Shown: one piece after another, positions 45,139-53,220 of the stretch | How positions within the stretch are numbered: the stretch's first letter is position 1 | Layout of the letters: each line of letters begins with the position of its first letter | DNA from: Solimonas flava DSM 18980 | GTDB taxonomy: Bacteria > Pseudomonadota > Gammaproteobacteria > Nevskiales > Nevskiaceae | Length of the DNA: 64,000 nucleotides | NCBI RefSeq assembly: GCF_000426685.1 | Contig: NZ_AUFV01000001.1 | Location: forward strand, 248,001 to 312,000 | Direction: 5' to 3' | Notes under the pieces: generated by a model | Database searches by the model: none | Seen by the model: the letters and a program-made list of their open reading frames with translations, nothing else | Told to the model about the DNA's origin: nothing | Program-made: the position numbers and the translations under genes

Positions 45139-46806
45139 ATGGACTTTCGTGCCGTACGATCCATGGCCGCCGCGGCGTACTCATACAATGGCGCGGACCT
45201 AAAGCCGGAAGACGACAGCCGGCGTCAGCGCGGCGCGCCGCCCGGGCCATCGCGTGAAGGCAACAGCCGCGTCCGATCCGCCGACGCACGGTCGTCCGGC
45301 GCGGCGGCAGCTTCATGCTGCCGGACGGTGTACGTCGTCGACGACGACCCGGCCGCGCGCAGCGGACTCGAATTCCTGATCGCCGCGCTGGGCTGGCGAA
45401 CACGCGCCTTTGCCTCGGCTCTCGACTGCCTCGCTGCGGTCGACGGCGCGGCGCCGTGTTGCGTGGTCACCGACCTGCACATGCCGGACATCGACGGCGC
45501 AGAGCTGGCCGCCACGCTTGCGCGCGGTGCCGGTCGCATCGGCGTGGTCGTTGTCACCGCCTTCGATCCGGATGCGATGCCGGTGCGCGAGGCGCGTGCC
45601 GCCGGTGCCCATATCCTGCACAAGCCAGTCAACGCCGACGAACTCGAGCGCACGCTGCGCGGGCTCGAGGCGGGCGCACGCAAGCCGGCGTCGAGCGCCG
45701 ATGCATCCGATGCATCCGATGCCTCCGGCGACGTGGTCAGCATCGGCTTGCGCGGCTTCTGCGCGCGCGACGATGCGCCGTGCGTACTGCTCGACCGGCA
45801 GCTGCACGTGCGCTTCGCCAACGAGGCCCATGCGCGCTTCGTCGGGCGCGCGGCCGGCGACCTTCAGGGGCAACCCTTCCTCGACGCATTCCCGTCTGGT
45901 GAGCGGGCCCGGATCGCAGCGGCGTTCGCGGACGCGATCGAAAGCCAGCGCGCCGTGCGAATCGCCGTGCGCCTGCGGTCGACGCGCAGCGAGCCGCCGC
46001 GCGACTGGAACATGCTCGCCTGGCCCGTGGTCGAAACCGGACACGAACGCGCGTCGTTCTTGCTCGTCCATGCCGACAGCGCGCCGTCCGGCGCGGGCGA
46101 CGCGGCGGCGCCCGCCAGCATGCCGCAGAGCAGCGAGGACCTCGTGCAGTTCGCCTACGCCGCCTCGCACGATCTGCAGGCGCCGCTGCATTCGATCATC
46201 GAGTTCTCGCAACTGTTGCGCCGTCAGCTCGGCGCGGTGGCGACGCCGGAGGCGCTGAAGTCGCTGTCCTTCATCGAAGGCTGCAGCGAGCGCATGCGCC
46301 AGCTCGTCATCGAGCTGCTGGCGCTGGCCAAGGCCGGCGCCGACGTGCCGCGCGACGCGACCGTCGATACCGCCGAACTCGTACAGGCGCTGGCGACGAT
46401 GCTGGCGCCCGGAGGCGCCGGACCTATCTGCGTCGATGCCGCGCTGCCGGGCGTGCGCGGCAACCGCGCCGAACTGCTGCAGCTGTTCCAGAACCTGGTC
46501 GGCAACGGCCTGAAATTCCATGCCCCGGAGGTGATGCCCGAGGTGCACGTCGCCGCGCAGCGCGAAGGCCCGCAGTGGCATTTCACGATCAGCGACAACG
46601 GCATCGGCATTCCGGAGCATCGGCGCGAGAAAATCTTCGAGCTGTTTGCGCGCCTGCATCCGCAGGACCGCTATCCGGGCACCGGACTCGGGCTGGCCTT
46701 GTGCAAGCGCATTGTCGAGCGGCACGGCGGACGCATCTGGGTCGATGCGAACGAAGGGCCGGGCAGCCGCTTCCACTTCCTGTTGCCGGCCGCGCCGGAT
46801 TCGTAG
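45139..46806 (+). CDS. REC-PAS sensor histidine kinase
   Basis: A 555-residue soluble protein. Low-complexity N-terminus (1-60), receiver domain (about 63-180, VVTDLHMPDIDG with the Asp and HKP lysine), a Ser/Asp/Ala linker encoded by three 9-bp repeats, a PAS domain (about 195-310), a HisKA-type dimerisation domain with histidine in YAASHDLQAPLHSIIEFSQLL, and an ATPase domain (NLVGNGLKFH, DNGIGIP, GTGLGLALCKRIVERHGGRIWV). The kinase half is of the bacteriophytochrome-like type. ATG 45139 follows a run of G residues; a start nearer 45300 is possible. A GGDEF regulator follows 4 bp after its stop. Confidence 0.9.
   Translation: MDFRAVRSMAAAAYSYNGADLKPEDDSRRQRGAPPGPSREGNSRVRSADARSSGAAAASCCRTVYVVDDDPAARSGLEFLIAALGWRTRAFASALDCLAAVDGAAPCCVVTDLHMPDIDGAELAATLARGAGRIGVVVVTAFDPDAMPVREARAAGAHILHKPVNADELERTLRGLEAGARKPASSADASDASDASGDVVSIGLRGFCARDDAPCVLLDRQLHVRFANEAHARFVGRAAGDLQGQPFLDAFPSGERARIAAAFADAIESQRAVRIAVRLRSTRSEPPRDWNMLAWPVVETGHERASFLLVHADSAPSGAGDAAAPASMPQSSEDLVQFAYAASHDLQAPLHSIIEFSQLLRRQLGAVATPEALKSLSFIEGCSERMRQLVIELLALAKAGADVPRDATVDTAELVQALATMLAPGGAGPICVDAALPGVRGNRAELLQLFQNLVGNGLKFHAPEVMPEVHVAAQREGPQWHFTISDNGIGIPEHRREKIFELFARLHPQDRYPGTGLGLALCKRIVERHGGRIWVDANEGPGSRFHFLLPAAPDS
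45700..45726 (+). repeat. Three tandem 9-bp repeats in a protein linker
   Basis: GATGCATCC twice, then GATGCCTCC, in frame, coding Asp-Ala-Ser three times between the receiver and PAS domains. Each unit change would lengthen the linker by three residues without a frameshift. Confidence 0.85.
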
Positions 46807-46810
46807 CGCC

Positions 46811-47704
46811 ATGCCTTTTCGCCCGCGCCTGCTGGTCGTCGATGACAATCCGGCGAACCGCTTCCTGCTGCAGCAGATCCTCGGCGACGAGCACGAGATG
46901 CTGGTGACCGACGACGGCGAGCACGCGCTCGAACTGTGCCTGCGCGAGGCACCGGATCTGGTCCTGCTCGACATCGAGATGCCGGGTCTCGACGGCCTGC
47001 AGACCTGTCGTCGCCTGAAGGCCAATCCGGCGACCGCGTCGGTTCCGGTGATCTTCGTCACCGGTCACGACTCGCCGGCGTCCGAAGCCGAGGGTCTGTC
47101 GGCCGGCGCCGTCGACTTCATCAGCAAGCCGGTCAGCTACGAGGGGGTCCGCGCCCGCGTCGGCAAACATCTGCAACTCAAGGCGCAGGCCGACCGCCTG
47201 CGGGCGATGGCCTACGAGGACGCGCTGACCGGCGTCTTCAATCGCCGCTACTTCGATCAGCTGTTGCAGTTCGAAGGCCGCATCGCGCGGCGCACGCGCC
47301 AGCCGCTGAGTCTGGTGTTGATCGACATCGATCGCTTCAAGTCCTGCAACGACCTGCATGGCCACGCCTACGGCGACCGCTGCCTGCGTGCGGTTGCCGA
47401 TGCGCTGGGAAGGGCGCTGCGCCGCCCGCAGGACATGCTGGCGCGTTACGGCGGCGAGGAGTTCGCCTGCCTGCTGCCGGGCACGGTCCGCGACGAAGCG
47501 CTGCGCACCGCCGAGTACCTGCGCCACGAGGTCGAGGCTGCGGCGATCGCGCATCCGCGCGCGCCGGCGCGTGTCCTCACGATCAGCCTCGGCGTGGCGA
47601 CCCGCGTGCTCGACGAGCACGACACGGTCGACACGCTCGTCGAGGAGGCCGACTGGCGTCTCTACGAAGCCAAGTCGCTCGGCCGCAACCGCGTTTGCGG
47701 CTGA
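46811..47704 (+). CDS. Response regulator diguanylate cyclase (REC-GGEEF)
   Basis: A 297-residue protein. Receiver at about 5-120 (VVDDNPANRFLLQQIL, LLDIEMPGLDG, SKPVS) and a GGDEF domain at about 130-295 with active-site ARYGGEEF and inhibitory RPQD five residues before it. It is 4 bp after the REC-PAS kinase, so these two form a second kinase-cyclase pair. It is similar in design to the protein at 43985 but distinct in sequence. Confidence 0.93.
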   Translation: MPFRPRLLVVDDNPANRFLLQQILGDEHEMLVTDDGEHALELCLREAPDLVLLDIEMPGLDGLQTCRRLKANPATASVPVIFVTGHDSPASEAEGLSAGAVDFISKPVSYEGVRARVGKHLQLKAQADRLRAMAYEDALTGVFNRRYFDQLLQFEGRIARRTRQPLSLVLIDIDRFKSCNDLHGHAYGDRCLRAVADALGRALRRPQDMLARYGGEEFACLLPGTVRDEALRTAEYLRHEVEAAAIAHPRAPARVLTISLGVATRVLDEHDTVDTLVEEADWRLYEAKSLGRNRVCG

Positions 47705-47728
47705 AGCGATGGGGGGGCGCGCGGGGTT

Positions 47729-47742
47729 TTGATGCAGGTCAA
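47729..47742. promoter_or_regulatory. FNR/ANR-type box upstream of hsp20
   Basis: TTGAT-GCAG-GTCAA matches TTGAT-N4-ATCAA at 9 of 10 positions. It lies 60 bp before the hsp20 ATG. A -10-like GATTAG (47762-47767) would put the centre near -40, the usual place for an activating FNR-type site. Confidence 0.68.
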
Positions 47743-47802
47743 GGCGGGTCGGGCGGCAGCGGATTAGCGTCGAAGGCCCCCGACACGAGCAGGAGAGTTT
47801 CC

Positions 47803-48339
47803 ATGGCTGATCAGCGCTCCACCACGGCGGCTGCGCCGCAGAAGCAGCAGGCAGTGGCCACGGCCGAGAAGGCACGCGAGTGGCATCCGTTCGAGAGCCT
47901 GCGCCGCGAAGTCGATCGCCTGTTCGATGACTTCGACCGCCATTCGCCATTCCGTCGCAACGCGTTCGAGTCCGAGCCGTTCTGGCGCCGCGACTGGCTG
48001 ACGGCGGCGACGCCGGCCTCCGAGATCGTCGAGCACGACGGCAACTACGAAATCACCGTCGAACTGCCGGGCATGGACGAGAAGAACGTCGACGTCCAGG
48101 TCGCCAACGGCATGCTGACGATCACCGGCGAGAAGAAGGAAGAGAGCGAAAACACCAAGAAGCGGCTCTACGTCTCCGAGCGCCACTACGGCTACTTCGA
48201 ACGTGCGTTCCGCCTGCCAGACGGCGTCGATGCCGACAAGATCGAAGCCCGCTTCAAGAACGGGGTGCTGACCCTCACCCTGCCGAAATCGGCCGAGGCC
48301 AAGCGCGAGAAGAAGATTCCGATCAAGGCGGCGGCCTGA
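47803..48339 (+). CDS. Small heat-shock protein Hsp20
   Basis: A 178-residue alpha-crystallin-type holdase that keeps unfolding proteins soluble. The crystallin domain (about 65-165) has ITVELPGMDEKNVDVQV, LTITGEKKEE, FERAFRLPDGVDADKIEARFKNGVLTLTLPK, and the tail has the IPI motif (KIPIKAAA) for oligomerisation. An AGGAGAG ribosome-binding site precedes the ATG. The FNR-type box upstream suggests low-oxygen rather than only heat control. Confidence 0.96.
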   Translation: MADQRSTTAAAPQKQQAVATAEKAREWHPFESLRREVDRLFDDFDRHSPFRRNAFESEPFWRRDWLTAATPASEIVEHDGNYEITVELPGMDEKNVDVQVANGMLTITGEKKEESENTKKRLYVSERHYGYFERAFRLPDGVDADKIEARFKNGVLTLTLPKSAEAKREKKIPIKAAA

Positions 48340-48344
48340 GCGAT

Positions 48345-48878
48345 ATTCCGCGCGACGGTCCGGGACTTTCCGGGCGCCGCCGTACGGCGGCGCCGCGGCG
48401 GTCGGCGCGCAGCAGTGCGGGCCTCCTGCCGTACCGGCGGCGGCCGACGGGGATCGAGGTTTTCCTCGTCCATCCGGGCGGTCCGTTCTGGGCGAAGCGC
48501 GATGACGGCGCATGGTCGATCTGCAAGGGCGAACCCGGCGCGGAGGAAGCGCCGCTCGATGCGGCGCGGCGCGAGTTCGCCGAAGAGACCGGGCAGACGG
48601 TCGACGGCGAGTTCCGTGCGTTGCCGCCGCTGCGGCAGGCGGGCGGCAAGCGCGTGCAGGCCTGGGCGGTCGAGGCCGAGCTCGACGCTGCAGCGATCGC
48701 CAGCAATCGCTTCGAACTGGAATGGCCGCCGCGTTCCGGGCAGCGCCGCAGCTTTCCGGAAATCGACCGCGCCGGCTGGTTCGATATCGCCGCGGCGCGG
48801 CGCAAGCTGCTGGCGAGCCAGCAGCCCCTGCTCGATGCGCTGCTGCTGACGCTCGGCGCCGGCCCGCGTGCGGGTTAG
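48345..48878 (+). CDS. Nudix hydrolase without a canonical start codon
   Basis: A frame from about 48411 reads as a complete Nudix domain: SAGLLPYRRRPTGIEVFLVH, PFWAKRDDGAWSICKGEPG, the full Nudix box G-x5-E-x7-REF-x-EE-x-G (GEPGAEEAPLDAARREFAEE then TG), and the family C-terminus FPEIDRAGWFDIAAARRKLL. No ATG, GTG or TTG lies in frame between the hsp20 stop and the Nudix box. ATT at 48345 or CTG at 48336 (overlapping the hsp20 stop) are the only early candidates. It may be translated by coupling from a rare start, or the start has been lost. Substrate unknown, probably a nucleoside diphosphate derivative. Confidence 0.7.
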   Translation: MPRDGPGLSGRRRTAAPRRSARSSAGLLPYRRRPTGIEVFLVHPGGPFWAKRDDGAWSICKGEPGAEEAPLDAARREFAEETGQTVDGEFRALPPLRQAGGKRVQAWAVEAELDAAAIASNRFELEWPPRSGQRRSFPEIDRAGWFDIAAARRKLLASQQPLLDALLLTLGAGPRAG

Positions 48879-49202
48879 GGCCTGTTGGCGCCCGTGGCGT
48901 CGCGAGTGGCGTCGCTGTGGGGCTGCCCGGCGAGCCGCGAGGCCCTGGGTTCCCGGCCAAGACAAAGGCGCGGGCCGCGCACCGGGGTGATTCCCGGGAA
49001 GCGGACTGCAACGCCGCGTGGCGGCGCGCCCGGCGGCATCCCGAAGGGACCGGCCCCGCTCAGCGATGCCTGCGCATCGCAGGCCGTTCGCTCGGCGAAT
49101 GCGCTCGTCGCTGATGGACATCCTGGACCTGTCGCTGCCCGTGACTTCGCGCTGTAGCACAACGGACCCGGGCACAACGACGCGATGGGCGTGAACAGGC
49201 CC
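48878..49202. mobile_element. MITE-like element with 25-bp terminal inverted repeats
   Basis: A 325-bp segment whose ends start GGGCCTGTT and finish AACAGGCCC. The terminal inverted repeats agree at 21 of 25 positions (48878-48902 and 49178-49202). No transposase is inside, only a 90-codon plus-strand and a 100-codon minus-strand open frame with no protein-like features. The first G of the left end is also the last base of the Nudix stop codon, and the right end is 5 bp from the AraC stop, so the element exactly fills the gap. No clear target duplication is visible. Confidence 0.7.
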
Positions 49203-49207
49203 CGGCA

Positions 49208-50248
49208 TCAGCGCGCAGGGCGTCGCGCCGCCGCGGGCGTGCGCCGCGCCGACGGCGGCACGCCGTGCCAGCGCTTGTAGGCCTGCGAGAAGCTCGACAG
49301 ATCGGCGAAACCGAGCCGTTCGGCGACGGCGCCGAGACGCAGCCGGCGATCGCGCAGCAGCTCGTCGGCCAGCGCGCGCCGGCAATCCTCGAGCAGCAGG
49401 CGGAACGACGTGCCCTCGCTGTGCAGACGCCGCTTGAGGGTGCGTGTGCTGACATTGAGCTGGCGCGCCATGCCGTCGAGGTCCGGCAGACGCGTGGCCG
49501 GCGCCTGCAGATACAGGCGCACGGCTTCGGCGGTGCTGATCGCGGCGCGGCGGCGCTGCACGAGTTCGCTGCACAGCTGCTCGCACATCGCCGCAGTGAC
49601 CGGATTGGCGCCGGGCAGCGCGCGCGCCAGATAGGCGCGGTCGAAGGCGAGGTGATTGCTGGCGGCGCCGTAAACCGGCTCGATGCCGAACAGGCGCGCC
49701 GGTGCTTCGCGCACCGCACCCGCGCGCGGCGGCGCCTCGCGCAAGGCCATGCGGCGCAGCGTGAACGACGGGCCGGCCAGCTCGTGCAGCAGCGTCGCCG
49801 CGGCGGCGACGTCGCGCTCGACGACGAAGCGCTTGAGATTGTCGGCGCAGTCCGGCGCGTCGAAGCGCAGGATGCCGAGGCCTTGCTGCTCGTGGAACGA
49901 GATCTGCGTGAACGCGTAGGTCAGCGGGATGAAGCGCAGCGCCAGGCGCAGGGCGTCCGCGGCGGTGGCGCTGCTGACCAGGCCGTAGCCCCAGAAGCCG
50001 TAGGCGGTGAAGTGATAACGCAGGCCGGCGCTGAGGCCGAGGCCGGGGGCATCGCCACTGAGGCGCAGCAGGTTGGCGATCACGCGCAGCTCGCGCACCG
50101 CGGCGATTTCGACGTTCGGATCGGCGAGCTGGGCCGGCGACAGGCCGCTGCCGCGCAGCAGCTCGGCCTCGGCGTGGCCGCGCTCGCGGCCGAACGCGAC
50201 GAGCAGCTGCACGCTGGCGGTACTGCGCTTGAAATCCCAGACGCTCAT
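49208..50248 (-). CDS. AraC-family regulator (OruR/arabinose-binding-domain type)
   Basis: A 346-residue regulator. The N-terminal domain (about 20-210) is of the Arabinose_bd type seen in AraC proteins controlling lipid or hydrocarbon catabolism (LGLSAGLRYHFTAYGFWGYGLVSSATAADAL). The C-terminal double helix-turn-helix (about 240-335) contains MARQLNVSTRTLKRRLHSEG and LGAVAERLGFADLSSFSQAYKRWHGVPPS. It is divergent from the monooxygenase-esterase fusion and probably activates it. Confidence 0.92.
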   Translation of the reverse strand: MSVWDFKRSTASVQLLVAFGRERGHAEAELLRGSGLSPAQLADPNVEIAAVRELRVIANLLRLSGDAPGLGLSAGLRYHFTAYGFWGYGLVSSATAADALRLALRFIPLTYAFTQISFHEQQGLGILRFDAPDCADNLKRFVVERDVAAAATLLHELAGPSFTLRRMALREAPPRAGAVREAPARLFGIEPVYGAASNHLAFDRAYLARALPGANPVTAAMCEQLCSELVQRRRAAISTAEAVRLYLQAPATRLPDLDGMARQLNVSTRTLKRRLHSEGTSFRLLLEDCRRALADELLRDRRLRLGAVAERLGFADLSSFSQAYKRWHGVPPSARRTPAAARRPAR

Positions 50249-50285
50249 CGACCGGTTCTCGGCAGGGGCTTTCGATTAGGGTTGG

Positions 50286-50304
50286 CGGGCCATCATTTGG
50301 CCCG
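50286..50304. promoter_or_regulatory. Inverted repeat between AraC gene and monooxygenase fusion
   Basis: CGGGCC-ATCATTT-GGCCCG, 6-bp arms, followed by AT-rich ATCATAAAATAG. It is the most symmetric sequence in the divergent gap and may be part of the regulator's target or promoter. AraC proteins more often use direct repeats, so the call is weak. Confidence 0.35.
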
Positions 50305-50406
50305 AATCATAAAATAGTTGTCCCGTCCCGGCATGGCCGGGCGCGGCGCGGGCCGCGCACACTCCCGATACAACATCGCGGGCTCCACGAGTCCGCCGGA
50401 GGAGCT

Positions 50407-50493
50407 ATGCCGTATCCCTGCCAGACCCTTGCGCCGGCTGCCCGTGCGCGCGCCGCAGACTGTTGCCGCCAAGCCGGAGCGCTTCATGGCTGA
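50407..50493 (+). CDS. Possible 28-residue leader ORF overlapping the monooxygenase start
   Basis: ATG 50407 follows a very strong GGAGGAG ribosome-binding site. The frame (MPYPCQTLAPAARA...) ends at a TGA covering 50491-50493, just inside the monooxygenase gene (ATG 50486) in another frame. This arrangement could couple translation of the large gene to the leader. Three cysteines are present but there is no recognisable motif. Confidence 0.4.
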   Translation: MPYPCQTLAPAARARAADCCRQAGALHG

Positions 50494-52969
50494 CGCAGGC
50501 CGCAGCCCGGGTTCCGCTGCGCCGCTGAGCGCGATCGTGATCGGCGCCGGCTTCGCCGGCATCGGCATGGGCGTGGCGCTGCGCCGCGCCGGCATCGAGG
50601 ACTTCGTGATCCTCGAGAAGGCCGGCGACGTCGGCGGCGTCTGGCGCGACAACCACTATCCGGGCGCCGCCTGCGACGTGCCCTCGCATCTGTATTCGTT
50701 CTCGTTCGAACCGAATCCGCGCTGGTCGCACGTGTTCGCGCGCCAGCCCGAGATCGCCGCCTATCTGCAGCACTGCGCGCGCCAGTACCAGCTGCTGCCG
50801 CACATCCGTTTCGGCAGCGAGGTCGAGGGCGCGCGCTACGACGAGGTGCATGCGCTGTGGACGGTGACGCTGCGCGGCGGCGCGACGCTGCAGGCGCGGC
50901 TGCTGGTCAGCGGCGTCGGCCAGCTCAGCCGGCCGGCGCTGCCGAAGCTGCCGGGCCTCGCCGATTTTCGCGGCCGCAGCTTCCATTCGGCGCAGTGGGA
51001 CGCTTCGTATGCGCTCGAAGGCCAGCGCGTCGCGGTGATCGGCACCGGCGCCTCGGCGATCCAGTTCGTGCCGGCGATCGCGCCGAAGGTGCAGCGCCTG
51101 TCGGTGTTCCAGCGCTCGCCGGCGTGGATGATGGCGCGTCCGGATCGCCCGTACCGGGAGTCGGAGCAGCAGGCCTTCGCGCGCTGGCCGCTGCGCGCAC
51201 GGCTGCATCGCCTGCGCATCTATCTGCAGTACGAAGCGCGCGCGCTGGCGTTCACGCGTTTCAAGTGGCTGATGAAGCCGGCGGTCGAGCGTCCGTTCCG
51301 CAAGCTGCTGGCGCAGCAGGTGGCTGATCCGGCGCTGCGCGCGCGACTGGTGCCGGACTATCCGGTCGGCTGCAAGCGCGTGCTGCTGAGCAGCGAATAT
51401 CTCGCCACGATCGCGCGGCCGAATGTCGAGCTGGTCACCGACGCGATCCACCGCGTCGTGCCCGAGGGCATCGAGACTGCCGACGGCCGCGTGCACGAGG
51501 TCGACGCGATCGTCTACGGCACCGGCTTCGCGGCGACCGAATTCCTGTCGCCGATGCGCATCACCGGCCGCGACGGCCGCGACCTCAACGAAGCCTGGGC
51601 GCAGGGCGCCGCCGCCTATCTGGGCATGACGGTGCCGGGCTTCCCGAACTTCTTCATGCTCTACGGGCCGAACACCAATCTCGGCCACAACTCGATCGTC
51701 TACATGCTGGAGAGCCAGATCGCGCACGTCATGCGTTGCCTGGCGCAGCTGCGGCGCAGCGGCGCCGCCGCGATCGAGGTCAAGGCGGACCGCTACCGCG
51801 CGTTCAACACGCAGGTGCAGCAGCGCCTCGGCGGCACCGTCTGGAACGGCTGCAAGAGCTGGTACGTCGACGCCAACGGCCACAACAGCACCAACTGGCC
51901 CGGCTTCACGCTCAGCTATCGCGCGCTGACCCGCTTCAGCAGCCTGCAGGCCTATCGCTTCAGCCGCGTCGAGCAGGACGGCGAGGGCACGCGCATCGAG
52001 CGCATCGCGGCGCCGGCCGATCGCGTCGAGCGCGCCAGCGCGGTGCTGATGCGGGCGATCCTGCGCGGCATGTTCCGGCCGCTGATCGGCCCGCCGTTCC
52101 CGGCCGGCTTCGAGCGCGCGGTGGTCGCGACGCTGGCGCGGCTGATGCCGGGCCGCGGCGGCGTGCGCACGCGCCGCACCGCGGTCGCCGGCCGCGACGT
52201 CGAGATCGTCGAGCCGGCGCAGGGCCGCGGCGGCGCGGCGATCCTCTATCTGCACGGCGGCGCGTTCTGCCTCGGCAGTCCGGCCACGCATCGCGGCGTC
52301 ACCACGCATCTGGCCGCCGGCGCCGGCCTGCCGGTGTGGGTGCCGGACTATCGGCTCGCGCCCGAGCATCGCTATCCGGCCGCGCTCGACGACGCGCAGT
52401 CCTGCTTTCGGGCGATGCTCGCGCAGGGCCTGCGCGCCGACCAGATCGTCATCGCCGGCGATTCGGCCGGCGGCGCGCTGGCGCTCGAACTGGCGCTGCG
52501 TCTGGTTCGCGCCGGCCAGAAACCGGCCGCGCTGGCGCTGATCTCGCCGGTCACCGACGCACGGCTCGGCGGCGAGACGCTGCGCACCTGTCGCGGCGAC
52601 GATCCGATGATCCGTCTCGGCTGGCTGCAGCAGGGCCTGTACTGGTATCGCGCGCCGGCCGGCGCCGGCAGCACGCTGCTGGAGCAGGATCTCGCCGGCC
52701 TGCCGCCGATGCTGGTGCAGGCCGGCAGTCAGGAGATCCTGCTGTCCGATTCGCTGCGTCTGGCCGCGCGCGCGGCGCAGTGCGGCGTGCGCTGCACGCT
52801 CGAAATCCACGAGGCGCGCTGGCACGTTTTCCATCTGCAGTCGTTCTATCTGCGCACGGCGCGCGACGCGCTGGCGACGCTGGCCGCGTTCAGCCGCCGC
52901 GCGGCGCTGCCGTCGCGTGCCACCGAAGCGTGCCATGCCGAACTCGCGCCGCTCGGCGCGGCGGGCTGA
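50486..52969 (+). CDS. Baeyer-Villiger flavin monooxygenase fused to an alpha/beta-hydrolase esterase
   Basis: An 827-residue two-enzyme protein. Residues 1-~520: class B flavoprotein monooxygenase with FAD motif GAGFAG (20-25), the Baeyer-Villiger fingerprint FRGRSFHSAQW (161-171) and NADPH motif GTGASA. Residues ~540-815: hormone-sensitive-lipase-type hydrolase with oxyanion HGGAF (590-594), nucleophile Ser660 in GDSAGG, and the likely catalytic His780. Inferred reaction: a ketone is oxidised to an ester or lactone, which the second domain hydrolyses. The substrate is unknown, likely hydrophobic or cyclic. ATG 50486 has GGAG at good spacing; the upstream frame is open but unrelated. Confidence 0.92.
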   Translation: MADAGRSPGSAAPLSAIVIGAGFAGIGMGVALRRAGIEDFVILEKAGDVGGVWRDNHYPGAACDVPSHLYSFSFEPNPRWSHVFARQPEIAAYLQHCARQYQLLPHIRFGSEVEGARYDEVHALWTVTLRGGATLQARLLVSGVGQLSRPALPKLPGLADFRGRSFHSAQWDASYALEGQRVAVIGTGASAIQFVPAIAPKVQRLSVFQRSPAWMMARPDRPYRESEQQAFARWPLRARLHRLRIYLQYEARALAFTRFKWLMKPAVERPFRKLLAQQVADPALRARLVPDYPVGCKRVLLSSEYLATIARPNVELVTDAIHRVVPEGIETADGRVHEVDAIVYGTGFAATEFLSPMRITGRDGRDLNEAWAQGAAAYLGMTVPGFPNFFMLYGPNTNLGHNSIVYMLESQIAHVMRCLAQLRRSGAAAIEVKADRYRAFNTQVQQRLGGTVWNGCKSWYVDANGHNSTNWPGFTLSYRALTRFSSLQAYRFSRVEQDGEGTRIERIAAPADRVERASAVLMRAILRGMFRPLIGPPFPAGFERAVVATLARLMPGRGGVRTRRTAVAGRDVEIVEPAQGRGGAAILYLHGGAFCLGSPATHRGVTTHLAAGAGLPVWVPDYRLAPEHRYPAALDDAQSCFRAMLAQGLRADQIVIAGDSAGGALALELALRLVRAGQKPAALALISPVTDARLGGETLRTCRGDDPMIRLGWLQQGLYWYRAPAGAGSTLLEQDLAGLPPMLVQAGSQEILLSDSLRLAARAAQCGVRCTLEIHEARWHVFHLQSFYLRTARDALATLAAFSRRAALPSRATEACHAELAPLGAAG

Positions 52970-52980
52970 AGGGGACGAAG

Positions 52981-53178
52981 ATGCGCGGAAGACCGAATCG
53001 CCAGCCCGGCCGTACGGCCAGCGCGGCGCAGCAGCGGCGCGAGCTGCTGTATCCGCCGGCGGAGTCGTTCCACGCCGAGATCAGCCGGGCGCGGGCGCAC
53101 ACGATGCTGTGGCTGGAACTCGAAGTGCAGAACGTGATGGAGCAGGGCACCCGCCGCAGCGGCCGCGGCGAGGCCTGA
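52981..53178 (+). CDS. Small basic protein of unknown function (65 residues)
   Basis: A 65-residue protein starting 11 bp after the monooxygenase-esterase stop. Basic ends (MRGRPNRQPGRTASAAQQRR; RRSGRGEA) surround a helical middle, PPAESFHAEISRARAHTMLWLELEVQNVMEQ. AAGGGGACGAAG before the ATG could serve as ribosome-binding site. No family recognised. It may be co-transcribed with the fusion and ends 42 bp from the converging ftsH. Confidence 0.5.
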   Translation: MRGRPNRQPGRTASAAQQRRELLYPPAESFHAEISRARAHTMLWLELEVQNVMEQGTRRSGRGEA

Positions 53179-53220
53179 GGCGCCGAATCGCGAGCGGCCG
53201 GACACCGAGCGCCGGCCGGC

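Noticed and set aside
45700-45726. Short tandem repeats as a CRISPR array
   Set aside because: Units are 9 bp with no spacers and lie in frame in a coding gene. No CRISPR or cas genes are present anywhere in the window.
48885-49157. A 90-codon open frame inside the 325-bp element
   Set aside because: It lies wholly within the inverted-repeat element, has Pro/Arg/Gly-rich composition and no motif. It is probably a by-product of a high-GC repeat.
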